Notes: generated by a model from the sequence alone, not told the origin. A stretch of DNA of 64,000 bases from Streptomyces sp. NBC_00162 (GCF_024611995.1 NZ_CP102509.1:3286001-3350000); one strand, 5' to 3'; shown: positions 1 to 8,912, counted from the first letter of the stretch. A program made the numbers and translations.

Positions 1-604
1 CGACCAGGGTCAGCAGGGATTCGACGACCGTCGCGCGGCGCCGCGCGTCCATGATCACGACGGGGACGTGCGGCGGGATGCTGAGCGCCTCCCGCACGTC
101 CTCGGGTTCGTACGAGGCCGAACCCTCGAAGTGGTTGACGGCGACGGCGTACGGCAGCCCGCAGCTCTCGAAGTAGTCGAGGGCCGGGAAGCAGTCGCGC
201 AGCCGCCGCGTGTCGGCCAGGACGATGCCGCCGACCGCGCCGCGCACCAGGTCGTCCCACATGAACCAGAACCGCTCCTGGCCCGGGGTCCCGTACACGT
301 ACAGCACCAGGTCGTCGTCGAGGGTGACGCGGCCGAAGTCCATCGCGACGGTGGTGGTGTGCTTGTCCGGGGTGCCGGTCAGGTCGTCGGTCGGGACGCT
401 GGCCTGGGTCATCACCGCCTCGGTGCGCAGCGGCGTGATCTCGGAGACGGAGGAGACGAAGGTGGTCTTGCCGACCCCGAAGCCGCCCGCGACCAGCACC
501 TTGACGGCGACGGGCGCGCGGGAGCGGTCGTACTGCCAGGGCTGGACGGGCTCGTCGGCTGCAGCGGACGGCGACACCGGCTGGTCAGAGACGGCGAAGA
601 CCAC
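1..604 (-). CDS. cvnD: Conservon small GTPase, CvnD type (cut by the left window edge)
   Basis: Ras-like P-loop GTPase that acts as the nucleotide switch of a conservon, probably recruited to the membrane by the upstream sensor-like kinase and roadblock protein. The frame opens at a GTG (604) inside the last 20 bases of the DUF742 gene and stays open to base 1, giving about 201 residues, so only the extreme C-terminus should be missing. Visible motifs are a Walker A loop GGFGVGKT near residue 42, a switch region with TPGQERF near residue 107, and AVNHFEG near residue 154, where Ras relatives carry NKxD, so the guanine-specificity motif is divergent as in other CvnD proteins. It is the last gene of a tightly overlapping four-gene operon. 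Family assignment is secure; the partner and signal are unknown. Confidence 0.9.
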   Translation of the reverse strand, partial: MVFAVSDQPVSPSAAADEPVQPWQYDRSRAPVAVKVLVAGGFGVGKTTFVSSVSEITPLRTEAVMTQASVPTDDLTGTPDKHTTTVAMDFGRVTLDDDLVLYVYGTPGQERFWFMWDDLVRGAVGGIVLADTRRLRDCFPALDYFESCGLPYAVAVNHFEGSASYEPEDVREALSIPPHVPVVIMDARRRATVVESLLTLV

Positions 605-968
605 TGAGCACCCTTTCGAGCAGCGCGCGTTCGGGACGGCCGGTGCCGTGGCCCGTGCCGAAGACGCGGATCCGTCCCTGGTCGGCGAGGTCGCTGACGA
701 GGACGCGGACCACGCCGAGCGGCAGCTTCAGCAGCGCGGCGATCTCGGCGATCGTGCGCATGCGGCGGCAGACCTCGACGATGGCGGGCATCTCGGGCAT
801 GCGGTCGGGCGCCTTGACGGGAGCCGCGTCCAGGGCGGCGACGAAGGTCTCCACCAGCAGGACCTGCGTGAAGCGGGTCCGGCCGCCCGTGAGGGAGTAC
901 GGGCGGACGCGGGCGGGACGGCGGTCGGCGCCGCGTATCGGCAGCCGGTCGGTGGCCGGACTCCTCAC
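585..968 (-). CDS. cvnC: DUF742 protein of the conservon (CvnC type)
   Basis: Small protein of 127 residues with a winged-helix-like core, usually the third member of a conservon and thought to work with the kinase-like and GTPase partners rather than bind DNA alone. The segment from RVRPYSLTGGRT through IAALLKLPLGVVRVLVSDLA carries the conserved DUF742 pattern, and the protein ends in LERVLSGLRRL as relatives do. It starts at a GTG (968) that overlaps the roadblock gene stop in a GTGA, and its own end overlaps the GTPase start by 20 bases, so translation is probably coupled. The function of the family is inferred from conservon biology. Confidence 0.9.
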   Translation of the reverse strand: MRSPATDRLPIRGADRRPARVRPYSLTGGRTRFTQVLLVETFVAALDAAPVKAPDRMPEMPAIVEVCRRMRTIAEIAALLKLPLGVVRVLVSDLADQGRIRVFGTGHGTGRPERALLERVLSGLRRL

Positions 969-1441
969 GGGGTTTTCTCCATCGACTGGCGCAGCTCACT
1001 GCGGACTTCGGGGGTCAGGACGTGGCCGGCGCGGCCGACGAACAGGGCCATGTGGTAGGCGACGACGCTCATGTCGCAGTCGGGCGTGGCGTGCACGCCC
1101 AGCAGGGAGCCGTCGCTGATGGCCATGACGAAGACGGAGCCGTGCTCCATCGCCACCATGGTCTGTTTGACGGAGCCGCCGTCCATGAGGGCGGCGGCAC
1201 CGGTGGTGAGGCTGCCGAGGCCGGAGACGATGGTGGCCAGGTCGGCACAGGCGCCCCGCGGGCCCTTCGCGCGCGACTCCTGGGGGGATTCCGCTCCCGG
1301 GTCGGAGGACAGGAGCAGCAGCCCGTCCGAGGAGACGACGGCGACGGAGTTGACGCCGGGCACCTCCTCGACCAGGTCGGTCAGCAGCCATTGCAGGTTG
1401 CGGGCCTGGGTGCTCAGTCCGTACGTACTGGGCGCGGTCAT
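965..1441 (-). CDS. cvnB: Roadblock/LC7 protein of the conservon (CvnB type)
   Basis: 158-residue roadblock/LC7 domain protein, predicted to be a GTPase-activating or scaffolding partner of the small GTPase. The typical features are LSTQARNLQWLLTDLVEEVPG at the N-terminus, the SSDGLLLLSS strand, a glycine-rich loop (GLGSLTTGAAALMDGGSVKQ) and GSLLGVHATPDCDMSVVAYHMA near residue 120. Its ATG overlaps the stop of the upstream kinase-like gene in an ATGA, and its stop overlaps the next start, so the four conservon genes form one translational unit. Confidence 0.93.
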   Translation of the reverse strand: MTAPSTYGLSTQARNLQWLLTDLVEEVPGVNSVAVVSSDGLLLLSSDPGAESPQESRAKGPRGACADLATIVSGLGSLTTGAAALMDGGSVKQTMVAMEHGSVFVMAISDGSLLGVHATPDCDMSVVAYHMALFVGRAGHVLTPEVRSELRQSMEKTP

Positions 1442-4194
1442 GTGCGTGCCTCCTGTGCGGTGTCCCCCCGGTCGGTCTGCCCGTGCTGCGGCTCGTGCTC
1501 CTGCGCGTGCTCCTGCTCGAGCTCGGCGGCGGCCACGCGCCGCCCGTCCTGGGCGCCCTGGTAGAACCCGCCGAGGCGGCGGCGCAGTTCTTCGGCGTCG
1601 ACCTTGTGCGGCGGCTCGGGCCGTACGTCATCCGCGCGGCCGGCGGCCACGGACCGCGGAGTCCGCTTCGGCAGGCCCTTGTCGGTGACGACCTCGGCCC
1701 CGGCGTCGGCCGGGTCGGCGGGGTGGCTGCCCTGCCGGGGCAGCCAGCTGTCCTCGGCGCTGGCATGGCTGTGCGGATCCGAATCCGAATCCGGCTCCTG
1801 CTCCGGCTCGGGCGCGGATTCCCGTACGTCGGCACCCGACTCGGCACCGGGCGCGCCGGCCGGGATCTCCGACCCGGGGTCCGGCTCACCGAAGCCGGCC
1901 ACTTCCGCGTCGGGGACGACCCGCGCGAGCAACTGCTCCTCGGGACCGGGCCCGGCCGGGACCTCCGCCGCCAGGGCCTCCACGGGGACCTCAGCCGCCA
2001 GGGCCTCCACCGCGACCTCCGCCGCAGGAGCCTCCGCCGAGGCCTCCGCGAGCGGAGCCTCCGGAACCGGACCCTCGCCGCGCAGCCGGCTCGGCAGCGT
2101 GTTCTCGTTCGCCTCCGCGACCACGCCCGGCAGGTGCAGCGCGGGCGCGCCCGGCGTGGCCAGGGCGTGCACCGGCGAGGCCGGCGGGGTGGTGGGCAGC
2201 AGCGCGGCCGGGACGACCACCATCGCCTCGGTGCCGCCGTGCCGCGGGGCGCGCAGCTCCGCGGTGACCCCGTGGCGCGCCGCGAGGCGTCCGGCCACGT
2301 ACAGGCCGAGGCCCAGGCCGTGTTCCGCCTCGGGCTCCTCGTCGTAGGCCTCGGGCGTGGACAGCCGGGAGTTGAGCGATTCCAGCCGGTCCTCGGTGAC
2401 CCCGATGCCCTCGTCGGCGACGGACAGCACCACGTCGCCGGAGTCCAGCAGCCACCCGGACACCTTGACCTTGACCTCCGGCGGCGAGAACGTCGTCGCG
2501 TTCTCCAGCAGCTCGGCGAGGACGTGCGAGATGTCGTCGGCCGCGTGCCCCGCGACCTGGGTGTACGAGGGCAGCGCCGCGAGGTCGACGCGCTCGTAGC
2601 GCTCGATCTCGCTCACCGCCGCCCGCATGACGTCGACCAGCGGCACCGGCAGCCCCTGGCCGTGGCCGTGCTCCTGACCGGCCAGGACCAGCAGGTTCTC
2701 GTTGTGGCGGCGCATCACGGTCGCCAGGTGGTCCAGCTTGAACAGGGTCGCCAGGCGGTCCGGGTCCTGTTCCTTGGACTCCAGCTCCTCGATGACCGCG
2801 AGCTGGCGCTCCACCAGACCGAGGGTCCGCAGCGACAGCGAGACGGAGGTCGTCGACATGATGCGGCGGTGCTCCTCCAGCCCGGCCCGCAGCTTCGCCA
2901 GCTCCTCCTCCAGCACCTCACGGCCCGAGGCGAGCGCCTCGTTGCGGCCGATGATCCGGCGCCGGTCGGCGTCGAGCCCGGCGATCCGGGTGTGCAGGGA
3001 GACGGTCTGGTCGCGCACCGCGTTCAGGTGGCGCACGACCTCGGCGAACTCGTCGTTGCGGCCGGTGAACCGGACCGGTTCCACCGAGCCCTCCGGCGTC
3101 GCCAGCCGCGCGGTGCCGCGGCGCAGCACGGACAGCGGCCGGGTCAGCGAGCGGGCCACGGCGGTGGAGACGCCGACGGTGACCAGGAACAGCAGGCCCA
3201 GCAGCGCGACCACGGTCTCGAGCCGGGTCACGTCGTCGTCGCGCTGGGCGGCGAGCGCGGAGGCGCGCTGACCGGCGAGGGTCGATTCGACGGACCGCAT
3301 GCGGTCGATGCGGGCGGTGAGCGCGGAGCCCACGGCGGCCCCGTCGGTCTTGCGGTCGGCCGCGGTGAGCGTGGGCCGGTCGGTGAGCCGCTTGAGGTAG
3401 TCGTCGGCGGCCTTGACCTCGGGTCCGGTGACGGTGGCGGCGAGGGTCTGGCGCACGTCGGGCCGCGCGGCCCGCGCGAAGTCGTCCAGGGCGGCCTGTT
3501 CCCGTACCCGCGAACGCTGGGCGGCGGTGGTGAGTTCGTCGACCACGGCCGAGTTGGGGAGCTGGTCGCCGCGGGGGACGGCCAGCGCGGCGAGCAGCAG
3601 TCCGCGGGTGGACGAGGCCTGTTCCACCGCCTGGCCCAGCGGGGCCATCGGGCGGGTGGTGGCGAGGGCGGCCGTGGCGCGCGGCGGGGTCAGTTCGGCG
3701 AGCCGGTCGCCGGGGGCGAGCAGTTCCGCGAGGACTCCGGCGTAGGCCTGGTGGGCGGCGAGGGCGCTGCCCTTGCCGTCGACGGCTTCGGTGCGGACGG
3801 CCTGGACGCGGGCGAGGGTGCGGGCGGTCGCCTCGTCGGCGTCGGCCTGGACCTCGGCGAGCTGCCGGTCGGTGCGGGCGGTGCGCTCCTGGACGGGCCC
3901 CTTGGCCGCGCCGGGGCGGCCCTTGGCGGCGTACTCGACGACGGCGTCGCGTTCGTCGCCGAGGAGGTGGGCGAGGGTGAGGGTGTGCCGGGTCTGTTCC
4001 GCGAGGGTGACCAGGCGCTGGGAGTCGTTCAGTTCCCTCGTGGCGGAGACGACGGCGGGGGCGCCGGCCGCGAGGACGGTGAGGCCGGCGACGGCCACGC
4101 CTACGACCAGCCTGCGGCGCACGCGGACGCGGCGTCCTGCGGGGGCCGGGCCGTCGGTGGCGGTGCCGTTCTTCCGAGACCGCTTCTTCTGCAC
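1438..4194 (-). CDS. cvnA: Conservon sensor-histidine-kinase-like membrane protein (CvnA type)
   Basis: Membrane sensor of about 918 residues. In order: a basic N-terminus, a first membrane helix near residues 29-48, a long extracytoplasmic region resembling the nitrate/nitrite-sensing (NIT) fold, a second helix near 327-346, a HAMP segment, a dimerisation region with LDHLATVMRRH, and an HATPase_c domain with ELLENATTFSP near residue 565 and GLGLGLYVAGRLAARHG. The last 250 residues are low-complexity Ala/Glu/Pro sequence. I prefer the GTG at 4194: an AGGA lies about 12 bases upstream, whereas the alternative TTG at 4206 sits directly against that AGGA. CvnA proteins are kinase-like but their autophosphorylation is not generally established. 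First gene of the conservon operon. Confidence 0.9.
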   Translation of the reverse strand: MQKKRSRKNGTATDGPAPAGRRVRVRRRLVVGVAVAGLTVLAAGAPAVVSATRELNDSQRLVTLAEQTRHTLTLAHLLGDERDAVVEYAAKGRPGAAKGPVQERTARTDRQLAEVQADADEATARTLARVQAVRTEAVDGKGSALAAHQAYAGVLAELLAPGDRLAELTPPRATAALATTRPMAPLGQAVEQASSTRGLLLAALAVPRGDQLPNSAVVDELTTAAQRSRVREQAALDDFARAARPDVRQTLAATVTGPEVKAADDYLKRLTDRPTLTAADRKTDGAAVGSALTARIDRMRSVESTLAGQRASALAAQRDDDVTRLETVVALLGLLFLVTVGVSTAVARSLTRPLSVLRRGTARLATPEGSVEPVRFTGRNDEFAEVVRHLNAVRDQTVSLHTRIAGLDADRRRIIGRNEALASGREVLEEELAKLRAGLEEHRRIMSTTSVSLSLRTLGLVERQLAVIEELESKEQDPDRLATLFKLDHLATVMRRHNENLLVLAGQEHGHGQGLPVPLVDVMRAAVSEIERYERVDLAALPSYTQVAGHAADDISHVLAELLENATTFSPPEVKVKVSGWLLDSGDVVLSVADEGIGVTEDRLESLNSRLSTPEAYDEEPEAEHGLGLGLYVAGRLAARHGVTAELRAPRHGGTEAMVVVPAALLPTTPPASPVHALATPGAPALHLPGVVAEANENTLPSRLRGEGPVPEAPLAEASAEAPAAEVAVEALAAEVPVEALAAEVPAGPGPEEQLLARVVPDAEVAGFGEPDPGSEIPAGAPGAESGADVRESAPEPEQEPDSDSDPHSHASAEDSWLPRQGSHPADPADAGAEVVTDKGLPKRTPRSVAAGRADDVRPEPPHKVDAEELRRRLGGFYQGAQDGRRVAAAELEQEHAQEHEPQHGQTDRGDTAQEART

Positions 4195-4344
4195 CGGTGC
4201 TCGCAATCCTGTACGTGTGCTCTTGCTCGTCTACTCGTGTGGCCGAGGTAACGGCCGGTCAACAAGTAAACGCCTCCTGCCCCCTCGTACCGCCTCAGAC
4301 CTTTGCAGTGTGATGGGGACAGAGCCGCACATCGCCCACCCGGC

Positions 4345-4358
4345 CACTCGAACGAGTG
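4345..4358. promoter_or_regulatory. Perfect palindrome between the conservon and the PP2C-like gene
   Basis: CACTCG-AA-CGAGTG is a 14-base perfect palindrome in the roughly 390-base divergent region, about 150 bases upstream of cvnA. The position and symmetry fit a repressor or activator site for the conservon operon, but the regulator is unknown. The first ten bases recur at 62636-62645 upstream of wblE. Confidence 0.4.
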
Positions 4359-4424
4359 AACATCACGGATGAGTTGGCGACCAACTCGGGCACCCGGTGC
4401 CAGAGCGCTTCCGTGGACAGGTGG

Positions 4425-4454
4425 TTGAAAGATCGATGCGGGCTTTGGCAGTAT
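4425..4454 (+). promoter_or_regulatory. Candidate sigma-70-type promoter for the PP2C-like gene
   Basis: TTGAAA (4425-4430), an 18-base spacer and CAGTAT (4449-4454) give a fair HrdB-type promoter, with a leader of roughly 120 bases before the ATG at 4582. The rest of the divergent region (4195-4424) shows only the palindrome at 4345 and nothing else I can identify. Confidence 0.35.
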
Positions 4455-4581
4455 GCCCGCCCACATCGCGGGCCTCCGGCGCCCGGCCCTCCGGCGCCCC
4501 GCGCGGGAGCCCGCCCGCCGCCTCGCCCGTTGGTACGGACCTACCCGCGCTCCGCATCCCCGCGCCGGGCAGAATGCCCGC

Positions 4582-5355
4582 ATGCGCATCGACCTCGCCT
4601 CTGCCCCCGGCAGCCCGGAACGCCCCAATGAGGACTGGGTGTCGGCCGCGATCCCCGCTTCGGGCGGTGGCGTACTGGTCGCCCTGGACGGGGTCACCCC
4701 GCCGCGCGGCGAGGACGGCTGTGTGCACGGGGTGCCGTGGTTCGCGGCCCGGCTCGGCGGCCGATTGACCGAACTGTCCGGATCGCGGCGGGACATGCCG
4801 CTCGACCGGATCCTGGCCGAGGCGGTCCGCGCCACGGCCGAGGCGCACCGGGACACCTGTGACCTTTCTCACGTCCGCACGCCGCAGGCGACGGTGGTCG
4901 TCGTCCGCTGGGACGAGGCGTACGTGGAGCACCTGGTCCTCTCGGACTCCGTACTGCTCCTCCAGGAACCGGGGGGTCAGGTGACGGCGGTGCTCGACGA
5001 CCGGCTGGACCGGATCCCCCGGGAGGTGCTGCGGTCGGTGGAGGCGACGGACGCCCTGCGGAACGCGGAGGGCGGCTTCTTCACCGCGGCCGCGGATCCG
5101 GCGGTGGCGGCCCGGGCGGTGACGGGGCGCACCCCGCGCGGCCGGGTCCGGGCGGTGGCCGCGCTCACGGACGGGGCGAGCCGGTGGACGGACACGTTCG
5201 GGGAGGGCGACTGGGCCGAGTGCCTGGCGCTGCTGCGCAAGGAGGGCGCGGAGGGGCTGATCGGCCGGGTCCGCGCGATCGAGTCCGACCCGGCGCGCCC
5301 GCCGGCCCGGCACAAGCGGCACGACGACGCCTCGGCGGTCTACGCGGAGCTCTAG
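4582..5355 (+). CDS. PP2C-like protein phosphatase domain protein
   Basis: 257-residue cytoplasmic protein resembling the PP2C (PPM) serine/threonine phosphatase fold. Seen: PNEDWVSAA near the N-terminus, VLVALDGVTPP (the usual DG metal-binding position), VAALTDGASRW (a second D-G motif) and a C-terminal RHDDASAVYAEL that fits the final metal-binding aspartates. It is shorter and more divergent than classical PP2C enzymes, so activity is inferred. The frame is open from 4453, but I chose the ATG at 4582 because homology-like sequence begins there and the upstream part is Arg/Pro-rich junk. It lies divergently from the conservon, which may be coincidence. Confidence 0.75.
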   Translation: MRIDLASAPGSPERPNEDWVSAAIPASGGGVLVALDGVTPPRGEDGCVHGVPWFAARLGGRLTELSGSRRDMPLDRILAEAVRATAEAHRDTCDLSHVRTPQATVVVVRWDEAYVEHLVLSDSVLLLQEPGGQVTAVLDDRLDRIPREVLRSVEATDALRNAEGGFFTAAADPAVAARAVTGRTPRGRVRAVAALTDGASRWTDTFGEGDWAECLALLRKEGAEGLIGRVRAIESDPARPPARHKRHDDASAVYAEL

Positions 5356-5389
5356 GCGGCCTAGGCGGTCCGGGGCCGGTCCGGGCGCT

Positions 5390-5836
5390 CTACGGGGTGT
5401 CTTCGCCCGCGTTCAGCTGGTTGAGGAGCCGGGCCAGTTCCGCCACCTCGCCGCGGTCCCAGTCGGCGAGTTTGCGCATGTACTGCTCGCGCCGGGCGCC
5501 CCGTACGCGCAGGAACCGCTCGCGGCCCTCCTCGGTGAGGCCGACCAGGAAGGCCCGGCCGTCGGCGGGGTCCGGCTCGCGGGCGATCAGGCCCAGCACC
5601 TCCAGGGCCCGCAGCTGGCGGCTCATGGTGGCCTTGCCGACGCCGAAGTACGCGGCGAGCTCGGTCGCCCGCTGCCGGCCGGCCGCCTCCAGGCGTACGA
5701 GGAGCCCGTACGCGGCGGGCTCCAGCTCGGGGTGGAGGGCGCGCGCCATCTCGCCGGAGGAGGCGCGGGCGCGCCGGAGGAAGACGGACAGCTCCCGCTC
5801 CAGGGCAAGGAACTCCTGGTCTTCGCTCCCGTGCAC
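5390..5836 (-). CDS. MarR family transcriptional regulator
   Basis: 148-residue winged-helix DNA-binding protein of the MarR family. The core is ATELAAYFGVGKATMSRQLRALEVLGLIAREPDPADGRA (residues ~57-95), followed by the wing and the C-terminal dimerisation helix with LAELARLLNQL-type sequence. It starts at GTG 5836 with AAGGAG six bases upstream. It lies downstream of lon on the same strand, separated by 107 bases with a hairpin, so it is probably transcribed separately. The ligand and targets cannot be told. Confidence 0.9.
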   Translation of the reverse strand: MHGSEDQEFLALERELSVFLRRARASSGEMARALHPELEPAAYGLLVRLEAAGRQRATELAAYFGVGKATMSRQLRALEVLGLIAREPDPADGRAFLVGLTEEGRERFLRVRGARREQYMRKLADWDRGEVAELARLLNQLNAGEDTP

Positions 5837-5893
5837 GTACCGCTCCTTCGGTGGTGGGTGAGCGGCCAGTATTTCGCAGCGGGCAGGGCGATA

Positions 5894-5925
5894 GCCCGGG
5901 ACCCCGCCGCAGCGGAGTCCCGGGC
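5894..5925 (-). terminator. Probable terminator hairpin downstream of lon
   Basis: Two 14-base arms (5894-5907 and 5912-5925, beginning GCCCGGGAC) pair with a single mismatch around a four-base loop, directly after the lon stop. There is no clear T-tract, which is usual for Streptomyces terminators. Confidence 0.6.
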
Positions 5926-5943
5926 CCTCGGCGTGCTTGCCGA

Positions 5944-8352
5944 TCAGGCGGCGGCGGGGACCGTCAGCTCCTCCTGGGCCTGCGCCCCCGACAGGGCGAG
6001 CTCCAGCACCTGGCGCACGTCCGTCACCGGGTGCACCTCCAGCCCCTCCAGCACCTCGGCCGGGACGTCGTCCAGGTCGGCCTCGTTGCGCTTGGGGATG
6101 ATGACGGTGGTCAGGCCCGCCCGGTGCGCGGCGAGCAGCTTCTGCTTGACCCCGCCGATCGGCAGGACGCGCCCGGTCAGCGAGACCTCACCGGTCATGG
6201 CCACGTCCGTGCGCACCTGGCGCCCGGAGAGCAGCGAGGCGAGCGCCGTCGTCATGGTGATGCCCGCGCTCGGGCCGTCCTTGGGCACCGCGCCGGCCGG
6301 GAAGTGGATGTGCACGCCCCGGTCCTTCAGGTCGGCGACCGGCAGCTCGAGTTCGGCGCCGTGCGAGCGCAGGAAGCTGAGCGCGATCTGCGCCGACTCC
6401 TTCATGACGTCGCCGAGCTGGCCGGTGAGGGTCAGGCCGGCCGCGCCCGTCTCCGGATCGGCCAGCGAGGCCTCCACGAAGAGGACGTCGCCGCCCGCCC
6501 CGGTCACCGCGAGTCCGGTGGCCACGCCGGGGACGGCGGTGCGCCGCTCCGCCGGGTCCTGGGCGGACTCCGGTACGTGGTGGGGCCGTCCGATCAGCCC
6601 GCGCAGGTCGTCGGCGCCGATGCTGAAGGGCAGCTCCCGCTCCCCCAGTTCGTGCTGGGAGGCCACCTTGCGCAGCAGTCGCGCGATGGACCGCTCCAGG
6701 GTGCGCACGCCCGCCTCGCGGGTGTACTCGCCGGCGAGCTTCCTCAGCGCCTCCTCCTCCAGGACCACCTCGTCGGCGCCCAGGCCGGCGCGCTCCAGCT
6801 GGCGCGGCAGCAGGTGGTCGCGGGCGATGACGACCTTCTCGTCCTCGGTGTACCCGTCGAGGCGGACCAGCTCCATCCGGTCGGCCAGCGCCTCCGGGAT
6901 GGCTTCCAGGACGTTGGCCGTCGCCAGGAACACCACGTCGCTGAGGTCGAGCTCCACCTCCAGGTAGTGGTCGCGGAAGGTGTGGTTCTGCGCCGGGTCC
7001 AGGACTTCCAGCAGGGCCGCGGCCGGGTCGCCGCGGAAGTCGGAGCCCACCTTGTCGATCTCGTCGAGGAGCACGACCGGGTTCATCGACCCGGCCTCCT
7101 TGATGGCCCGGACGATCCGGCCCGGCAGGGCGCCGACGTAGGTCCGGCGGTGTCCTCGCACCTCGGCCTCGTCGCGTACGCCGCCGAGCGCGACCCGGAC
7201 GAACTTGCGGCCCATGGCGTGGGCCACGGACTCGCCGAGCGAGGTCTTGCCGACGCCGGGCGGCCCGACGAGCGCGAGCACGGCTCCGCCGCGGCGGCCG
7301 CCGATGACGCCCATGCCGCGCTCGGTGCGGCGCTTGCGGACGGCGAGGTACTCGGTGATGCGGTCCTTGACGTCGCTGAGCCCGGCGTGTTCGGCGTCGA
7401 GGACGGCCCGCGCGCCCTGGATGTCGTACCGGTCCTCGGTCCGCTCGTTCCAGGGCAGCTCGAGCACGGTGTCCAGCCAGGTGCGGATCCAGGAGCCCTC
7501 CGGGCTCTGGTCGCTGGCCCGCTCCAGCTTGTCGACCTCCTTGAGGGCGGCCTCCCGGACCTTCTCGGGGAGGTCGGCGGCCTCGACGCGGCTGCGGTAG
7601 TCGTCGGACTCCTCGCCGTCCTTCTCCCCGTTCAGCTCGCGCAGTTCCTTGCGGACGGCCTCCAGCTGGCGGCGCAGGAGGAACTCGCGCTGCTGCTTGT
7701 CGACGCCGTCCTGTACGTCCTTGGCGATGGACTCGGCGACGTCCTGCTCCGCGAGGTGGTCGCTGAGCGCCTTGATGGCCAGCTTGAGGCGGGCGACGGG
7801 GTCGGCGGTCTCGAGCAGTTCGACCTTCTGCTCGACCGTCAGGAAGGGCGAGTACCCGGAGTTGTCGGCGAGGGCCGACACCCCTTCGATCTGCTGGACG
7901 CGGTCGACGACCTGCCAGGCCCCGCGCTTCTTGAGCCAGCTGGTGGCGAGCGCCTTGTACTCCTTGACGAGCTCGGCGACCGCGCCCGGCAGCGGGTCCG
8001 GCACGTGCTCGTCGACGGTCTCGCCCTCGACCCAGAGCGCGGCGCCGGGGCCGGTGGTCCCGGCGCCGATGCGGACGCGCCCGCGGCCGCGGATGAGCGC
8101 CCCGGGGTCCCCGTCGGAGAGCCGGCCCACCTGCTCGACCGTTCCGAGCACCCCGGTCCCGGCGTACTTCCCGTCGATCCGCGGCACGAGCAGTACCCGG
8201 GGTTTCCCTGTGCCCGCCGCGGCCTGGGCCGCTTCCACGGCCCCGCGCACCTCGGTGTCGGACAGGTCCAGCGGAACGACCATTCCGGGCAGCACGACCT
8301 CGTCGTCGAGCGGCAGCACGGGCAGAGTGAGCGTTACGGACGTCGAAGCCAT
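5944..8352 (-). CDS. lon: ATP-dependent protease Lon
   Basis: Full-length Lon (LonA) serine protease of 802 residues that degrades damaged and some regulatory proteins in the cytoplasm. Domains in order: N-terminal substrate-binding LAN domain (about 8-200), coiled-coil linker, AAA+ module with Walker A GPPGVGKT near 363-370 and Walker B VVLLDEIDK near 425-433, and the C-terminal protease domain with the catalytic serine in PKDGPSAGI near 694 and lysine in GGVKQKLLAAHRAG near 736. The ATG at 8352 has GGAGGG six bases upstream; a TTG two codons earlier is less likely. A HAIR-type inverted repeat lies just upstream, implying HspR heat-shock control, which matches what is known for Streptomyces lon. 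Confidence 0.98.
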   Translation of the reverse strand: MASTSVTLTLPVLPLDDEVVLPGMVVPLDLSDTEVRGAVEAAQAAAGTGKPRVLLVPRIDGKYAGTGVLGTVEQVGRLSDGDPGALIRGRGRVRIGAGTTGPGAALWVEGETVDEHVPDPLPGAVAELVKEYKALATSWLKKRGAWQVVDRVQQIEGVSALADNSGYSPFLTVEQKVELLETADPVARLKLAIKALSDHLAEQDVAESIAKDVQDGVDKQQREFLLRRQLEAVRKELRELNGEKDGEESDDYRSRVEAADLPEKVREAALKEVDKLERASDQSPEGSWIRTWLDTVLELPWNERTEDRYDIQGARAVLDAEHAGLSDVKDRITEYLAVRKRRTERGMGVIGGRRGGAVLALVGPPGVGKTSLGESVAHAMGRKFVRVALGGVRDEAEVRGHRRTYVGALPGRIVRAIKEAGSMNPVVLLDEIDKVGSDFRGDPAAALLEVLDPAQNHTFRDHYLEVELDLSDVVFLATANVLEAIPEALADRMELVRLDGYTEDEKVVIARDHLLPRQLERAGLGADEVVLEEEALRKLAGEYTREAGVRTLERSIARLLRKVASQHELGERELPFSIGADDLRGLIGRPHHVPESAQDPAERRTAVPGVATGLAVTGAGGDVLFVEASLADPETGAAGLTLTGQLGDVMKESAQIALSFLRSHGAELELPVADLKDRGVHIHFPAGAVPKDGPSAGITMTTALASLLSGRQVRTDVAMTGEVSLTGRVLPIGGVKQKLLAAHRAGLTTVIIPKRNEADLDDVPAEVLEGLEVHPVTDVRQVLELALSGAQAQEELTVPAAA

Positions 8353-8373
8353 GATCAACCCTCCGGCAGTGAA

Positions 8374-8394
8374 GTTGAGCTATGCCGACTCAAT
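8374..8394. promoter_or_regulatory. HAIR operator (HspR site) of lon
   Basis: GTTGAGC-N7-ACTCAAT, centred about 32 bases upstream of the lon ATG, matches the HspR-associated inverted repeat consensus CTTGAGT-N7-ACTCAAG in 11 of 14 arm positions and keeps the TTGAG/CTCAA core. Actinomycete lon is a known member of the HspR regulon. Confidence 0.8.
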
Positions 8395-8584
8395 GCATGT
8401 GCGCCGCCTGTTGTTCCCCAACCTCCGTTCGCCTGGGGCGAACAGCCGGGAACTCGGATGGACGACGCCTCGGAGCGCGGATGGACGCCCTGGAGTGCAC
8501 GGGGGAGGGCGGCGGCTTAGCGTCGCCGTGCGAGGCCGCGCGTCACCCGGCCGCGGCGCGTGCAAGCGGTCGAGAGGAAGCTCC

Positions 8585-8890
8585 ATGGCAGTCGTGATGA
8601 CCTTTTCCTGGCCTGAGATCACGTCCGACGTCTACGACGCGGTGCGCAAGCGGGTGCGCTGGGAAGAGGACGCGCCGGACGGGTGTGTGCTGCACACGGC
8701 GTGGTTCGTCTCGGGCGGTCTCAACGTGCTCGACGTCTGGGAGTCCGAGGACCACTTCACCCGGTTCATCGCCGCCCGGATCGCCCCCGTGCTCAAGGGC
8801 GAACTGGGCGTGCAGAGCGACCCCGAGCCGCAGTTCTTCCCTCTGCACAGGCGCTTCGTCGCCCCGGGCGTCAGCGGCGGCGGCGAGTGA
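8585..8890 (+). CDS. Small protein, ABM-like (dimeric alpha/beta barrel)
   Basis: 101-residue cytoplasmic protein. The pattern of alternating strands with HTAWFVSGGLNVLDVWESEDHFTRFIAARIAP resembles the antibiotic-biosynthesis-monooxygenase/dimeric ferredoxin-like fold, in which a small homodimer binds a hydrophobic or haem-like ligand. No catalytic residues can be assigned. The ATG at 8585 follows GAGAGGAAG by a few bases. It is convergent with the rhodanese gene, with only 22 bases between stops. The specific role is unknown. Confidence 0.7.
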   Translation: MAVVMTFSWPEITSDVYDAVRKRVRWEEDAPDGCVLHTAWFVSGGLNVLDVWESEDHFTRFIAARIAPVLKGELGVQSDPEPQFFPLHRRFVAPGVSGGGE

Positions 8891-8912
8891 CGCATCCGGA
8901 CGCCGGGCGGGG

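Noticed and set aside
1483..4251. A 922-codon plus-strand frame opposite cvnA
   Set aside because: No domain can be seen, composition is Gly/Arg/Val-skewed, and the minus-strand conservon genes explain the DNA fully.
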